This document shows positions 54,233 to 63,012 of a stretch of 64,000 nt of DNA, piece after piece. The notes under the pieces were generated by a model. The model was not told where the DNA came from. It did no database searches and saw nothing but the letters and a program-made list of their open reading frames with translations. Each line of letters starts with the position of its first letter. The first letter of the stretch is position 1. Origin of the DNA: Bdellovibrio bacteriovorus. Lineage in GTDB: Bacteria > Bdellovibrionota > Bdellovibrionia > Bdellovibrionales > Bdellovibrionaceae. Location of the stretch: NCBI RefSeq assembly GCF_001592745.1, contig NZ_LUKD01000001.1:999384-1063383 (forward strand). The letters are read 5' to 3'. The translations under genes and the position numbers were made by a program.

Positions 54233-54423
54233 AGGCTGGAAATGGACAGCGATATTCGTGCTTATTGGCACTGGAGGATTCCGTTCACAAACCACAGAGC
54301 TATACTGAGCATGAAACGACCTCTTGAGAATAAAAGATACCATTGATTGGTTATTTAAGTTCTAAGAGGTTGTCCGAGACGAGACTTAGTCATTAGATTA
54401 AGCCTCGTTTCCATTTTTAGGGA

Positions 54424-55320
54424 TTAGTGTTCTAGCGCGACAGGAAGAAAACTGGTCGGCGATTTTGATTCAGCCGTATTGGCTTTCGTCTTTCCATTTT
54501 CTAATTTCACCAAGCTGCCGATAATATCTTGCAACTTTTCAAACGGAGAAAGATTCGGCGGAAGACTTTCTTTCAACTCCATCGTTAAAACAGGCGTCTG
54601 TCTTTCAAGCCACATGTAACGACCCAGGCTGCCGGGATAATTGCCCAGCGACTTCCAAGGTAAGTAATCAAATTTGGGCGGAGGAGAAACCTTTGGACCG
54701 TCAAAATCCAAAACCTTCAGTGGCGTATGTACAGACACGATGAAATCCGGTTGGAAATCTTCTAAGTGGTGCAGAGCACATTTTGTTTCGGGCTCGCTCG
54801 CAGCGACCTCACCGGGGAATCTGCGTGGATTTGATTTTGTCGTGCGTTTCCAATTTTCGATGGCACCGACATCCCAATCTTTTGTTGGGAAGTTGCGATT
54901 GATATCGATCTTGTTGGCATTCGTACGAGTTTTGTATTTCACACCATCAGGATTTACGACAGGAATCACACGCCAAGAGTTACGCGGATCAATGCCTTCT
55001 AAACGCTCCATCCAATAACGACCGACAGTTCCTGCCGGTGTTTCGTCTCCATGGATCAAGCTGAATACTAAAACTTTCTTAGCGCCTGGTGTGGAAGAGG
55101 GTTTGTCGTAATGGTAAATAGGACGACCTTCCGCGCTCACGCAAAGGGCTTCTACTTTGACTTTTTCACAAGCCTTCGTAAGAAGTTTGTCATCCCACGC
55201 TCCGGGGAATTTTTTTAGATCATTGATGCAGTCTTGTTGGATATTAGAAAAGTCTGCTTGAGCGCCAACAGCTGACATAAACATCAGACCAAATAAGATT
55301 GTCTTCATCATTTTTGTCAT
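54424..55320 (-). CDS. M14 carboxypeptidase, MpaA-like, exported
   Basis: About 298 residues with a signal peptide (about 1-23). The zinc ligands are in IHGDETPAG (His, Glu) and VSVHTPLKVLDFDGP (His). VNPDG, KIDINRNFPTKDW and the catalytic Glu in LTMELKE complete the site. It resembles MpaA, which cuts the gamma-D-Glu-mDap bond of murein peptides. As an exported enzyme in a predator it could trim prey or own murein fragments. AGGGA lies before the start; GTG 55323 or ATG 55320 may be used. Confidence 0.82.
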   Translation of the reverse strand: MTKMMKTILFGLMFMSAVGAQADFSNIQQDCINDLKKFPGAWDDKLLTKACEKVKVEALCVSAEGRPIYHYDKPSSTPGAKKVLVFSLIHGDETPAGTVGRYWMERLEGIDPRNSWRVIPVVNPDGVKYKTRTNANKIDINRNFPTKDWDVGAIENWKRTTKSNPRRFPGEVAASEPETKCALHHLEDFQPDFIVSVHTPLKVLDFDGPKVSPPPKFDYLPWKSLGNYPGSLGRYMWLERQTPVLTMELKESLPPNLSPFEKLQDIIGSLVKLENGKTKANTAESKSPTSFLPVALEH

Positions 55321-55475
55321 CACTTCCCTATTATCTCCGAAGTTTGAAATCTCTCAAGATGAGAAAATGGCTTTTTTTGAATCAAGCTGAGAATCCTTAC
55401 AAATTGACTAAAGTCTTAGTGCCTTTCGTCCGTAATGTAAAGGGTGTGACGAATTAGACTCAGGTCGGAGGTTGT

Positions 55476-55697
55476 ATGGTGAATCGTGGCGGTTTTAGTT
55501 TTGTAGCGATGTTGGTGATTAATCCCATCGTGATACTGTTTTATCAAAACTGCTCCATGGCCCCGGTGAGCTATGCGAAAAATACCACACCTCAAGTGAA
55601 GGTGTCGCGTCAGGTAGCTTCTGAAGCTAAGCCTACAGTAGCGACAATTAAGAAACAGACTTGTGTCGAGAAGAAGGAATGCCCTCAAAAGGAATAG
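55476..55697 (+). CDS. Small membrane or lipoprotein-like protein
   Basis: 73 residues. Hydrophobic segment about 8-24 (FVAMLVINPIVILFYQ) ending Asn-Cys, which only loosely resembles a lipobox, then a basic tail with two Cys near the end (KKQTCVEKKECP). CGGAGG before the ATG supports translation. Family not recognised. Confidence 0.45.
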   Translation: MVNRGGFSFVAMLVINPIVILFYQNCSMAPVSYAKNTTPQVKVSRQVASEAKPTVATIKKQTCVEKKECPQKE

Positions 55698-55752
55698 TAT
55701 TCATTTCTTGAATATCTGAATTCTTTCTATGCCTTTTACTAATCATAGAGTC

Positions 55753-55794
55753 CCTTGTAGAACGAATCATGAAGCATGATTCAGAACAAGGAGG
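55753..55794 (+). promoter_or_regulatory. Long stem-loop covering the ribosome binding site
   Basis: CCTTGT (55753-55758) pairs with ACAAGG (55786-55791), and inside it GAATCAT (55764-55770) pairs with ATGATTC (55776-55782) around a 5-nt loop. The outer 3' arm is the AAGG of the AAGGAGG ribosome binding site for the gene starting at 55800. Confidence 0.5.
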
Positions 55795-55799
55795 CTTCT

Positions 55800-56144
55800 A
55801 TGATTAAGTTCGTTTTAACTCTCTCAACAATCTCCGTTCTTTTTAGCTCCCCAGCATTTGCTTTTGTGTCTCCGCAAGAAGAAAAAGCCCTGATTGAAGC
55901 TATTAACAACGCCAGCCCTGCGCAAACGCACGCGGAAGGCATTCGCTGCTCATTACGCAACCGCATGTGCCTGGTTCGCCTGCACGTGGCAGAACGCCAA
56001 GCCGGTTGCATGATCGAAAGAATCTCGGATGTCTCAGATTTGTATACGGAAGAGTTTGATAGAACAACGGGAAAGAGCGTCTTCACCCTTTCCCGTTATG
56101 CTCAAGACAGCTTGAACCACTGTGTGGCAGAGCTGTCTCGCTAA
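55800..56144 (+). CDS. Small exported protein
   Basis: 114 residues from the ATG opening MIKFVLTLS, set by AAGGAGG upstream; a longer frame from 55776 has no ribosome binding site. Signal peptide about 1-20 (ending AFA), then a mature domain with four Cys (RCSLRNRMC, QAGCMIERI, LNHCVAEL) that could form two disulphides. Family not recognised. Convergent with the deacetylase, 2-nt gap. Confidence 0.62.
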   Translation: MIKFVLTLSTISVLFSSPAFAFVSPQEEKALIEAINNASPAQTHAEGIRCSLRNRMCLVRLHVAERQAGCMIERISDVSDLYTEEFDRTTGKSVFTLSRYAQDSLNHCVAELSR

Positions 56145-56146
56145 GA

Positions 56147-57472
56147 TTATTTTTCGCAAGCCGATGTCATTGGATCAATCGGAGAATTTTGATAACTCAA
56201 TTGAGGGAACATATCACGATAACGGAATCTGTCTGGCTCATAACCTAAAGGTTTTACCGGCTCTCCGTTTTGATCCGCGCGCGGTTTCAAGTCCGTGACT
56301 TTAATATTGTACGTATTCATAAACTTCACCGCCTGAGTCACGACAGCTAAGTTTGAACGATCTTGCATGTCGCGATTTTCAGGTTTCAAAAGAACCACCT
56401 TATAACCGTTGTCCGCCAAGTAGTTCAAAATCAAAGGCAGAGCTTCCGCAGATTGTTTAAACACGTCGTGCATAAGAACGATACCGCGATTTTTACTGCC
56501 TCTGAGAGCCTTCAAGAAGCTTTGTAAGATCAACTGACGGCGCTCTTCATCGTTTTTGTATTTCGATACGCCATACTGCCAGTCAAAGCTATCGACGCTC
56601 CAACCGAAGATTTTTAGACCCAACTCTGTGGCGTTACGGCGCATGTTCTTATTCATGCAACCATTTGGGAAACGGAAGTACGGATCAATGTAACCGGCTG
56701 AAGAAAACACGCCGACGTGACCACCGATCATCTCTGAAAGGAAGTAGTCGTAAGACATTTTGCCGCGATTCACTTCACGCCCCATCATCAGTGTGTGATA
56801 GAACGAGTGAGAACCCAGGATATGGCCTTCTTGTAAAATTCTTTGTGTTAGTGCTTTATTCTGCAATGCTTGACGGCCTGTCGAAAAGAAAGCCGCTTTA
56901 ACGCCCGCTTTTTTAAGTGCATCAAGAATAGGAACCGTGGTTCTTTGCGTAGGACCATCATCAAATGTCAGCATAACTTCTTTGTCGTTCAAGCCCTGCA
57001 TTGAAAGATAATCAATATTAGGAACAATACGCTCTTCAAACGGGATACGACGGATCTTTTGGATGTCCGCATCCAAGTTCAAAGACGCTTTTTTAGTAAG
57101 GTTTGCAATCATGATTTTGCGCTGAAGATCACCGTTACAATCTTTAAGTGCGATAGAGGCGTCGTCAGATTCAATAATAGACTGAACGTATTCAAGTTCA
57201 CCCACAGGCAATGACTTAAGCTGCGTACACAGAGCAAGACTGGAAAACTTGTCATTTCCAGGATTGACGATAAAGGCGCGAAGTTTATGAAAGTGCTCGT
57301 CAAATTCGTTTCCGTTTTTACTCTTGGAAATATCTTGGATGATTTGGTTATAAACGCCCGACACGCGCTCCATTTCGGCGGCAAACTTAGTTTGCTCGTG
57401 AACTTCACCAGCGGCAAAGGCATTTAAACCTACGAAAAGCGACGACATTACCAGCATGTGCTTTCTAAACAT
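56147..57472 (-). CDS. Polysaccharide deacetylase (NodB domain), exported
   Basis: 441 residues. Signal peptide (about 1-21), a helical N-terminal region (about 22-150), then a NodB domain (about 160-360): MLTFDDGPTQR (metal Asp pair), ILGSHSFYHTLM (metal His pair), DPYFRFPNGC and IVLMHDVFKQS. The family removes acetyl groups from sugar polymers. Bdellovibrio uses two such enzymes on prey peptidoglycan; whether this is one of them cannot be told here. Confidence 0.88.
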   Translation of the reverse strand: MFRKHMLVMSSLFVGLNAFAAGEVHEQTKFAAEMERVSGVYNQIIQDISKSKNGNEFDEHFHKLRAFIVNPGNDKFSSLALCTQLKSLPVGELEYVQSIIESDDASIALKDCNGDLQRKIMIANLTKKASLNLDADIQKIRRIPFEERIVPNIDYLSMQGLNDKEVMLTFDDGPTQRTTVPILDALKKAGVKAAFFSTGRQALQNKALTQRILQEGHILGSHSFYHTLMMGREVNRGKMSYDYFLSEMIGGHVGVFSSAGYIDPYFRFPNGCMNKNMRRNATELGLKIFGWSVDSFDWQYGVSKYKNDEERRQLILQSFLKALRGSKNRGIVLMHDVFKQSAEALPLILNYLADNGYKVVLLKPENRDMQDRSNLAVVTQAVKFMNTYNIKVTDLKPRADQNGEPVKPLGYEPDRFRYRDMFPQLSYQNSPIDPMTSACEK

Positions 57473-57637
57473 ATGAACACCTCAAATTATATCAATTGAA
57501 GGTATCGCAAGTTCTGTTCCGGCTGAGCACCGCCTTATTCCGTAACCAGTTTGTTAAAAAGTGAAGAAGGACACATTGTGCGGCGTGGGTGTCGAGAAGT
57601 TCGACAGAGGGTAAAGATGATGAAGTATTATCAGATA

Positions 57638-57665
57638 CAAAAAGCCCCTCTTACGAAGGGCCTTT
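57638..57665 (-). terminator. Terminator after the exported 57678-58499 gene
   Basis: Stem AAAGCCCCT/AAGGGCCTTT with one mismatch and a TTACG-type loop, followed by TTTTTGT on the minus strand. Confidence 0.65.
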
Positions 57666-57677
57666 ACGAGAGTAAAA

Positions 57678-58499
57678 TTATGGTTGAGGCTCAGGTGTTG
57701 GAGCCGGTTTCTCCTCTTCCGGTGTATGAGTCACCAAGTAGGTGGCGATGTCATCCACCATCTGCATGCTACGCGCAACGGACTCTAGGGTGTCTTTGTC
57801 ATCAGCCAAAAGTTTTTCGATAAAATCTTTTAGGCCTGGTTGATCCGCATTGAAACCCTTGAAAGCCGGATTGATGAGAACCTCAATACTGCCGCTAAGA
57901 CCTGTGCGGTCTGCACCTAGACGCGCCTGTAACGACTTAAATTCAACGTCCTCTATTTTCAAATTTGCAGGAAGCTTCTGAAAATCAACAGAGGCCTGCA
58001 GATGAAGTTTTGCCGAAATGATATTTCCTTCGGCGTCCTTTTGCAGTTCATCCATCACTACTTGGACGGAAATAGCCTCGCCATATTTTTGGCCATAGTC
58101 ACCGACCAAAGATTTTACCAAGTCTTCAAGCTGGCCGCCGAATTCGTTCAAGATCGACTGACCGAAGGCTTTTACCAGATCGAACTTCACAGACAAATCA
58201 CCCGCAACACGTGGGGCACTGCCATCGCCATAGTGATAAGAAGCATTATTCAGCTGAAGATTGAGTTCATTCGCGGGGCCTTTTTTGTAAGCCGTCGCCT
58301 TTAATGCGAAATCCAAAGTGCGAACCGCATCGACGCGAAGTTCGGTGAACGCAACATCGAGTTTAGTCGACTCGTTATTGTAGGCAGCGGCAATCGCAGC
58401 CACCTTTTTATTTACTTCTTCCTTATTAATAACGCTGGCAACAGCCACGGAGGAAACGACAAGAACGACGGGCGCTGCCACTTTAAGCCATGATTTCAT
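57678..58499 (-). CDS. Exported protein of unknown function
   Basis: 273 residues from the ATG opening MKSWLKVAAPVVLVVSS; AGGAG 7 nt upstream. Signal peptide about 1-22, then a long domain with alternating strands (LDVAFTELRVDAVRTLDFAL, LHLQASVDFQKLPANLKIED) and helices; a lipid- or polymer-binding sheet is possible. It ends in a Pro/Glu tail (EEEKPAPTPEPQP). Family not recognised. Confidence 0.65.
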   Translation of the reverse strand: MKSWLKVAAPVVLVVSSVAVASVINKEEVNKKVAAIAAAYNNESTKLDVAFTELRVDAVRTLDFALKATAYKKGPANELNLQLNNASYHYGDGSAPRVAGDLSVKFDLVKAFGQSILNEFGGQLEDLVKSLVGDYGQKYGEAISVQVVMDELQKDAEGNIISAKLHLQASVDFQKLPANLKIEDVEFKSLQARLGADRTGLSGSIEVLINPAFKGFNADQPGLKDFIEKLLADDKDTLESVARSMQMVDDIATYLVTHTPEEEKPAPTPEPQP

Positions 58500-58663
58500 G
58501 TGAAACTCCTGTAGTGATTTTTGGTTGAGCCCCATTTTTATCACCGACACATCCCACTGACTCGCGAAACATGAACGGCTTACCCACTCTTAATTTCGCG
58601 TCCATTGCGGCGCTTCTAGACCTTCAAAAATATTTTTAAAAAGCTTATTGACTTACACATTAT

Positions 58664-58674
58664 TTACACTGTAA
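58664..58674. promoter_or_regulatory. LexA operator (TTAC-N3-GTAA) before lexA
   Basis: TTACACTGTAA is an exact TTAC-N3-GTAA palindrome, the form reported for the Bdellovibrio LexA box. It sits 16 nt before the lexA start and 10 nt after TTGACT (58648-58653), a good -35. A wider ACTTACA/TGTAAGT pair encloses it. LexA probably represses its own gene. Confidence 0.75.
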
Positions 58675-58689
58675 GTTCATATGTAAGTT

Positions 58690-59415
58690 ATGACAAAGAA
58701 ATTGCCCCTCCCCCCACTGACACCGAAAGAAAAATCCGTTCTCGAGTTTATCGAGAGCCACATCTTAAGTTCAGGAGTTTCTCCGTCATACCAAGAAATT
58801 AAGGATCACTTCGGCTTGGCTTCGTTTAATTCTGTGCAGAATTATCTGAAGCAATTGACGAGCAAAGGATACATCGAAAATCCATTGGGTCAAAAGCGAG
58901 CGATCCAGGTGCTTCACTCAGCCAGTGCTGTGCAGGAGCATCTTCAATCGAAAAAAGTCTCGACGACGACAGGATCTCACCGCTCACAGCTCCTCCAGGC
59001 ACGTGATGAGGTCCTGTCCCTTCCCCTTCTTGGGAAAGTGGCCGCAGGTCAGCCGATTGAAGCCATCAAACATGACGAATTTGTCGATGTCCCTCCTTCT
59101 ATGATTCGCAATCCTTCCAAATCCTTTGCATTGAAAGTGCAAGGCGACTCGATGATTGAAGATGGCATCTTTGATGAAGATATTATTTTAGTTCAAAAAC
59201 AGGATTCGGCCTCTAACGGCGATATTGTTGTGGCTACGGTAGAAAATGAAGCCACGGTTAAACGCATCTACGTGCGCGCGCGTCCCGACAGCGGTTCTAG
59301 CGAAAAACTAGTAGAACTTCGTCCTTCAAACTCCACAATGAAATCTATGTGGTATTCACCTGAAGAAGTCGAAATCCGCGGTATCGTCGTGGGCCTTATC
59401 CGTAAATTCCAGTAA
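58690..59415 (+). CDS. lexA: LexA repressor
   Basis: 241 residues, longer than the usual about 200 because of a linker rich in Ser, Thr and Gln (about 78-110). The N-terminal winged helix (LTPKEKSVLEFIESHI, SVQNYLKQLTSKGYI) binds DNA. The C-terminal peptidase has the Ala-Gly cleavage site in LLGKVAAGQPIE, the Ser in VQGDSMIEDGI and the Lys in ATVKRIY. It controls the DNA-damage response by self-cleavage with RecA. A matching operator lies upstream. Confidence 0.94.
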   Translation: MTKKLPLPPLTPKEKSVLEFIESHILSSGVSPSYQEIKDHFGLASFNSVQNYLKQLTSKGYIENPLGQKRAIQVLHSASAVQEHLQSKKVSTTTGSHRSQLLQARDEVLSLPLLGKVAAGQPIEAIKHDEFVDVPPSMIRNPSKSFALKVQGDSMIEDGIFDEDIILVQKQDSASNGDIVVATVENEATVKRIYVRARPDSGSSEKLVELRPSNSTMKSMWYSPEEVEIRGIVVGLIRKFQ

Positions 59416-59500
59416 TCCAATTTATGCTTGCGTCAGGGATGACCAAGTTTTTTCTTAAAGATTTTCCCCCGCATTTTGCTTTTTGTGATATCTAAGCGAA

Positions 59501-60004
59501 ATGCAAAGCACACACGCTCGAATCAGCTATAAAGATAAATCTAAATTCTACAAAGAACTTCATTCGGAAGCCTCCGGCATTCTGGAAAAAGAATGGTTTG
59601 TGAATTTGGCAAATATCTCAGCACTTTTAAATCAGCACCTTCCCGATATAAATTGGGTGGGCTTCTATCTTCTGCACAGTAATGAATTGCTGTTGAGTTC
59701 ATTCCAAGGACTGCCGGCGTGTACCAGAATTGCCATGGGTAAAGGTGTTTGCGGTGCGGCCGCTCAAACTTTACAAACACAACTTGTGCCGAATGTGGAT
59801 GAGTTCCCCGGTCACATTGTTTGCGATGCGGCTTCTAAGTCTGAAATTGTGATTCCTTTGATTCACGAAGGAAAACTTTTGGGCGTTCTAGATATCGACG
59901 CTCCTATCTTAAATAGATTTGATCACGAAGATAAAAGTGGTCTTGAAAAACTTGTGGATATCTTGGTGAAGTCCACAGTCTGGCCAACAAATTTTCTTTC
60001 CTAA
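59501..60004 (+). CDS. msrC: Free methionine-(R)-sulfoxide reductase (GAF domain)
   Basis: 167 residues forming one GAF domain. INWVGFYLLHSNELLLSSFQG, the Cys of PACTRIAMGKGVCGAAA and HIVCDAASKSEIVIPL are the family's conserved parts, including its catalytic and resolving Cys. It reduces free Met-R-sulfoxide. It lies downstream of lexA with an 85-nt gap and has its own terminator. Confidence 0.88.
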   Translation: MQSTHARISYKDKSKFYKELHSEASGILEKEWFVNLANISALLNQHLPDINWVGFYLLHSNELLLSSFQGLPACTRIAMGKGVCGAAAQTLQTQLVPNVDEFPGHIVCDAASKSEIVIPLIHEGKLLGVLDIDAPILNRFDHEDKSGLEKLVDILVKSTVWPTNFLS

Positions 60005-60008
60005 GGCG

Positions 60009-60040
60009 AAGGCACAGTTTCCTGTGCCTTTTTTATTTTA
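60009..60040 (+). terminator. msrC terminator
   Basis: 9-bp stem AAGGCACAG/CTGTGCCTT with TTTC loop and a strong T-run on the plus strand. Confidence 0.87.
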
Positions 60041-60793
60041 GATCGTTCGCTTTCCAGGTGCACCTTCTCTGCGATCTATATCCGCGAAATTCATCTGCGT
60101 ATAAATTCTTTTAATCGTCATTAAGTGCTCTTCTTCGGCGGCTAAGGCGCCTTCAAATTTTTCAGCCATAGCATCCAAATTGGCTCGCCTAGCCATCTCT
60201 ATCAAAAGTTCCCATCCCGCATTGTCGGTCATTTCTGCAACCAACAACGCCTGAAGCGTTTGTGGTACGGAGGTTCTAGGATCGGCGGCCACTTGCAACA
60301 ACCCCATGGAAGCCACCGCATTTGCATCCGCGCACGGAGTAACGGCAGTGGGATCCGCTCCGATTTGTTCGATGGCCCCTTTCACGATCTCGAAATGCTC
60401 AAGCTCTTCCTGATGGATACGCATAAGGTCAGGCAAAAATTCCGTCACTGCACAAGCCTGGCACTTCGTAATAACCGCCTCATAAAGCCGTGCGCCCGTG
60501 CGCTCAAAAGCCAAACGCTCTCCTAATTTATCGATCAAGGCTTCAGGTCTTTTACCTTGCAAGAGCTCAGCTCCCGTGGAGGCCATGCCTTTCAAAGTTC
60601 CTGGAGGTGGAACGGTGCCGATATTGTCAGACTCTTGAATATACTCTGTGCGCACTTGCACCAACTCACTTTGCGAAAAATCCGTCATGGGTGTCGTCGG
60701 TGTTTTTTCCGCATTCTGCATCATGCGTTTACTATCTAAAGGGGACATTTGAATTCCCGTACGATTGCTTCCAATATGAACATGCTCTTTCAT
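60038..60793 (-). CDS. Ferritin-like domain protein
   Basis: 251 residues. A disordered N-terminal region (about 1-85) precedes a four-helix ferritin-like bundle: ERLAFERTGARLYEAVI, IHQEELEHFEIVKGAI, LLVAEMTDNAGWELLIEMAR and AAEEEHLMTIKRI. The Glu and Glu-x-x-His pairs fit a di-iron site. It has three Cys (TKCQACAV, TPCADA). It starts 9 nt after its partner at 60803; iron handling or oxidative defence is likely but the substrate is unknown. Confidence 0.75.
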   Translation of the reverse strand: MKEHVHIGSNRTGIQMSPLDSKRMMQNAEKTPTTPMTDFSQSELVQVRTEYIQESDNIGTVPPPGTLKGMASTGAELLQGKRPEALIDKLGERLAFERTGARLYEAVITKCQACAVTEFLPDLMRIHQEELEHFEIVKGAIEQIGADPTAVTPCADANAVASMGLLQVAADPRTSVPQTLQALLVAEMTDNAGWELLIEMARRANLDAMAEKFEGALAAEEEHLMTIKRIYTQMNFADIDRREGAPGKRTI

Positions 60794-60802
60794 TTTTGAC
60801 TC

Positions 60803-61987
60803 CTACTGAGGATAAATGGAATTACGAACTTGTTGATTGTTCAGCTCACCACCCGGTTGCCAGATATAACCCTGCGTGATGATTTCCGTCGGAGAGCCCT
60901 CTGAATTCAAAGTATCGCGATAGCGTTTGGATTTTTCAGACTCTTGAGATTTCTCGACATAGTTTGGTCCGTCCGTGCGCAGATCCACTTCCGCTCGTAA
61001 AGTGTCCATTACAAACTGTCGCTGACTTTTATAAGAAATTGGTGTTGGTAAAGTTTCAGGAAGAATCTCTGCCGGATCTCTGTTTTCATATTTTTTAAAG
61101 AGTTCCATCACGTGATTTAAATGACCTAATTCGTAATCCAAAAAACGTTCCCAAATTTCTTTTAAGCGAGGATCATCTTCGGTTTGCACGCAGCTATAGT
61201 AATTATAAACTTCATTGGCTTCGTGCATGAGCCACTTTTCCATCCACGTCTCTTCGGGATCGATCAAAGACTCATAGTGAGTGACGTGTTGTTCTTCGAT
61301 CGAGGCAATCTCCGCATAAAGAAGTCGAGCCACCGGATCGGTGAACAGAGGGCCAATATTCATATAATAGTTGTGGGTTTGCTGCTCTCCCGAAACCAAA
61401 GTTAAAGCATTCAGCTTCGTGATCGGCGAAGCATTGTTTTTATCGTAAGGGGTCCGCAAATCATCATGCGGATGACGATGCTGAATAATCGTCGGGCGGC
61501 CGGGATGAACATCGGTGTAACTTTGCAGAATGTTGTTAGAGTCTTTGCCCTCTAAACGATCCAACAAAGCCGAGTACCGATACATATGATCGAAGTCTTC
61601 TAAAAGGCCGAAGCGAAAACTTTGCGCAATATAAGGATCAGGCTCTACTTGCGCTAACGCGGCCGTAACTTCAATAGCGACTTGTTCATAGGCGATCGTT
61701 GTCTCCAAAGGGGAATGATCCGCAGGAATCAACCAATTGATCATGGTGTGCTGGTGCTGCTCTACCCGACGAAGCATGGCCAGATCTTTTTGCAAATCCT
61801 GATTCATGCGTGCACAAGAGTGAGAAAAGCGCATGGCTTCTTCTTCAATCCCGTTCATAAGAATCACGCGCACTCGTGTGAATGCATCACAGTCCAATTT
61901 ACTAATGGGTTTGCGAACAAGGTCTTTCCAGGTAAACCCTTGTTTTGCCAACGGTCTGCCTTTTGTCTTAAGTAGGTCCAAGCTCAT
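60803..61987 (-). CDS. Ferritin-like protein, two helical bundles
   Basis: 394 residues with two ferritin-like segments. The first has GIEEEAMRFSHSCARM and FGLLEDFDHMYRYSALLDRL; the second has YAEIASIEEQHVTHYESL, LMHEANEVYNYYSC and FLDYELGHLNHVMELFKKY. The repeated Glu-x-x-His pattern suggests metal binding. A polar tail follows. It is the first gene of a two-gene unit with the smaller ferritin-like protein. No exact family known to me. Confidence 0.7.
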   Translation of the reverse strand: MSLDLLKTKGRPLAKQGFTWKDLVRKPISKLDCDAFTRVRVILMNGIEEEAMRFSHSCARMNQDLQKDLAMLRRVEQHQHTMINWLIPADHSPLETTIAYEQVAIEVTAALAQVEPDPYIAQSFRFGLLEDFDHMYRYSALLDRLEGKDSNNILQSYTDVHPGRPTIIQHRHPHDDLRTPYDKNNASPITKLNALTLVSGEQQTHNYYMNIGPLFTDPVARLLYAEIASIEEQHVTHYESLIDPEETWMEKWLMHEANEVYNYYSCVQTEDDPRLKEIWERFLDYELGHLNHVMELFKKYENRDPAEILPETLPTPISYKSQRQFVMDTLRAEVDLRTDGPNYVEKSQESEKSKRYRDTLNSEGSPTEIITQGYIWQPGGELNNQQVRNSIYPQ

Positions 61988-62128
61988 GTTATGCCCTTTC
62001 CAAAAATAATATTCGTTAGGGCACGGTGAACTTCCTCCACCAAGCTTTCAATTCATTTTCATTTGAACTGCTTCTAATCACGAGAAGCAAAAGAGAGAAC
62101 ACAAACGACATGTGTAGAGAGACAATGA

Positions 62129-62165
62129 CAAAAAAACAAAGGGGAAGCGCATAGCACTCCCCCTT
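62129..62165 (-). terminator. Terminator of the DksA-like gene
   Basis: Imperfect stem AAGGGGAAGCGC/GCACTCCCCCTT followed by TTTGTTTTTTTG on the minus strand. Confidence 0.7.
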
Positions 62166-62208
62166 ATATCCCCTCGAGATAAATCTATTTTAAAGTACGC
62201 GCGAAGAA

Positions 62209-62580
62209 CTAACCGCGAGCGTAACGCTTATTCATGGATTCGCGAATTTCAGCACCTTCGATGCTCAAGCGAGTCCAAGGAATCGCGCGCAAGCGTTCTG
62301 GTTCGATTTCTTCTTCGGTTTCTTCACAGTAACCGAATGAACCGCCCTCGATACGCGCCAAAGCGCTTTCGATTTCCATCAATTGGGAACGAAGTCTTTC
62401 GTGCATGCTCAAGAATTCTTGTTCAGCAAGTACGCGGACAGTTTGGTCGCCCTCATCGCCGCCTTTTTCTTCGTTCTGGTCCAAGTTCAAACGAGCTTCT
62501 TTAACCCTGTTCAGGATGTCTTGCTTCGTTTGCAAAAGCTTTTGTCTACATTCTAAGACTAGCTTTTCAGAGATAGCCAT
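62209..62580 (-). CDS. DksA/TraR-family protein with degenerate zinc finger
   Basis: 123 residues. A coiled-coil of two helices (about 5-80, with a DQTVRVLAEQEFLSMHERL second arm) is followed by the finger region GGSFGYCEETEEEIEPERLR, then LSIEGAEIRE. The family's finger has four Cys, or two in some members; only one (in GYC) is left here, with Thr, Ser and Gly in place of the others. Acidic residues at the coil tip (EKGGDEGD) fit a protein that enters the RNA polymerase secondary channel. AGGGGGG precedes the ATG. Confidence 0.82.
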   Translation of the reverse strand: MAISEKLVLECRQKLLQTKQDILNRVKEARLNLDQNEEKGGDEGDQTVRVLAEQEFLSMHERLRSQLMEIESALARIEGGSFGYCEETEEEIEPERLRAIPWTRLSIEGAEIRESMNKRYARG

Positions 62581-63012
62581 ATTGCCCCCCTGTTCCTTCC
62601 AGCTTAAGTGCCAATTTGGAACTGACCTATTAAGTTCTACCCTTGTAAATTTTGCAACTAAAAAATCTTACATTAACTTAAAATTAAACAAATCCATGAA
62701 AATCTTAATGAATATTTAAATGTAGCCATGGATGCGCCGATCCGAAGTCCTCAAAAATCGTGTTCCCACGTCAGGATCTTACAATTTCAATCCTGTTTTT
62801 GATTAGAGCCATCAGCATTCGCAGCGCGTTATAGTTTAGTGCAAACCTCCTAAAAAGAAAACTCGCAGCCCGCAAACAGGCTCTAAAGTCTCATGTTAGG
62901 ACACACGGGAAGTGATTTTAGGTGAATGGAGAAAACAAAAAAGAAAGGCGACCTTCCTCAGATCGCCTTTCAAAATAAAGACTCTCTCCCCCGAGAGAAT
63001 ATCTTTAAGCCG
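62581..63012. other. Long intergenic region
   Basis: 432 nt between the DksA-like gene and a small exported protein gene, both on the minus strand. Apart from the terminator at 62935-62970 nothing was recognised: short frames on both strands lack ribosome binding sites, and no tRNA-like fold was found. Confidence 0.4.
62935..62970 (-). terminator. Terminator of small exported protein gene
   Basis: 8-bp stem AAAGGCGA/TCGCCTTT with an 11-nt loop; on the minus strand TTTCTTTTTTG follows. Confidence 0.78.

Noticed and set aside
62581-63012. Small RNA or short gene in the long gap
   Set aside because: Short frames lack ribosome binding sites, and the only strong stem is the terminator of the neighbouring gene.
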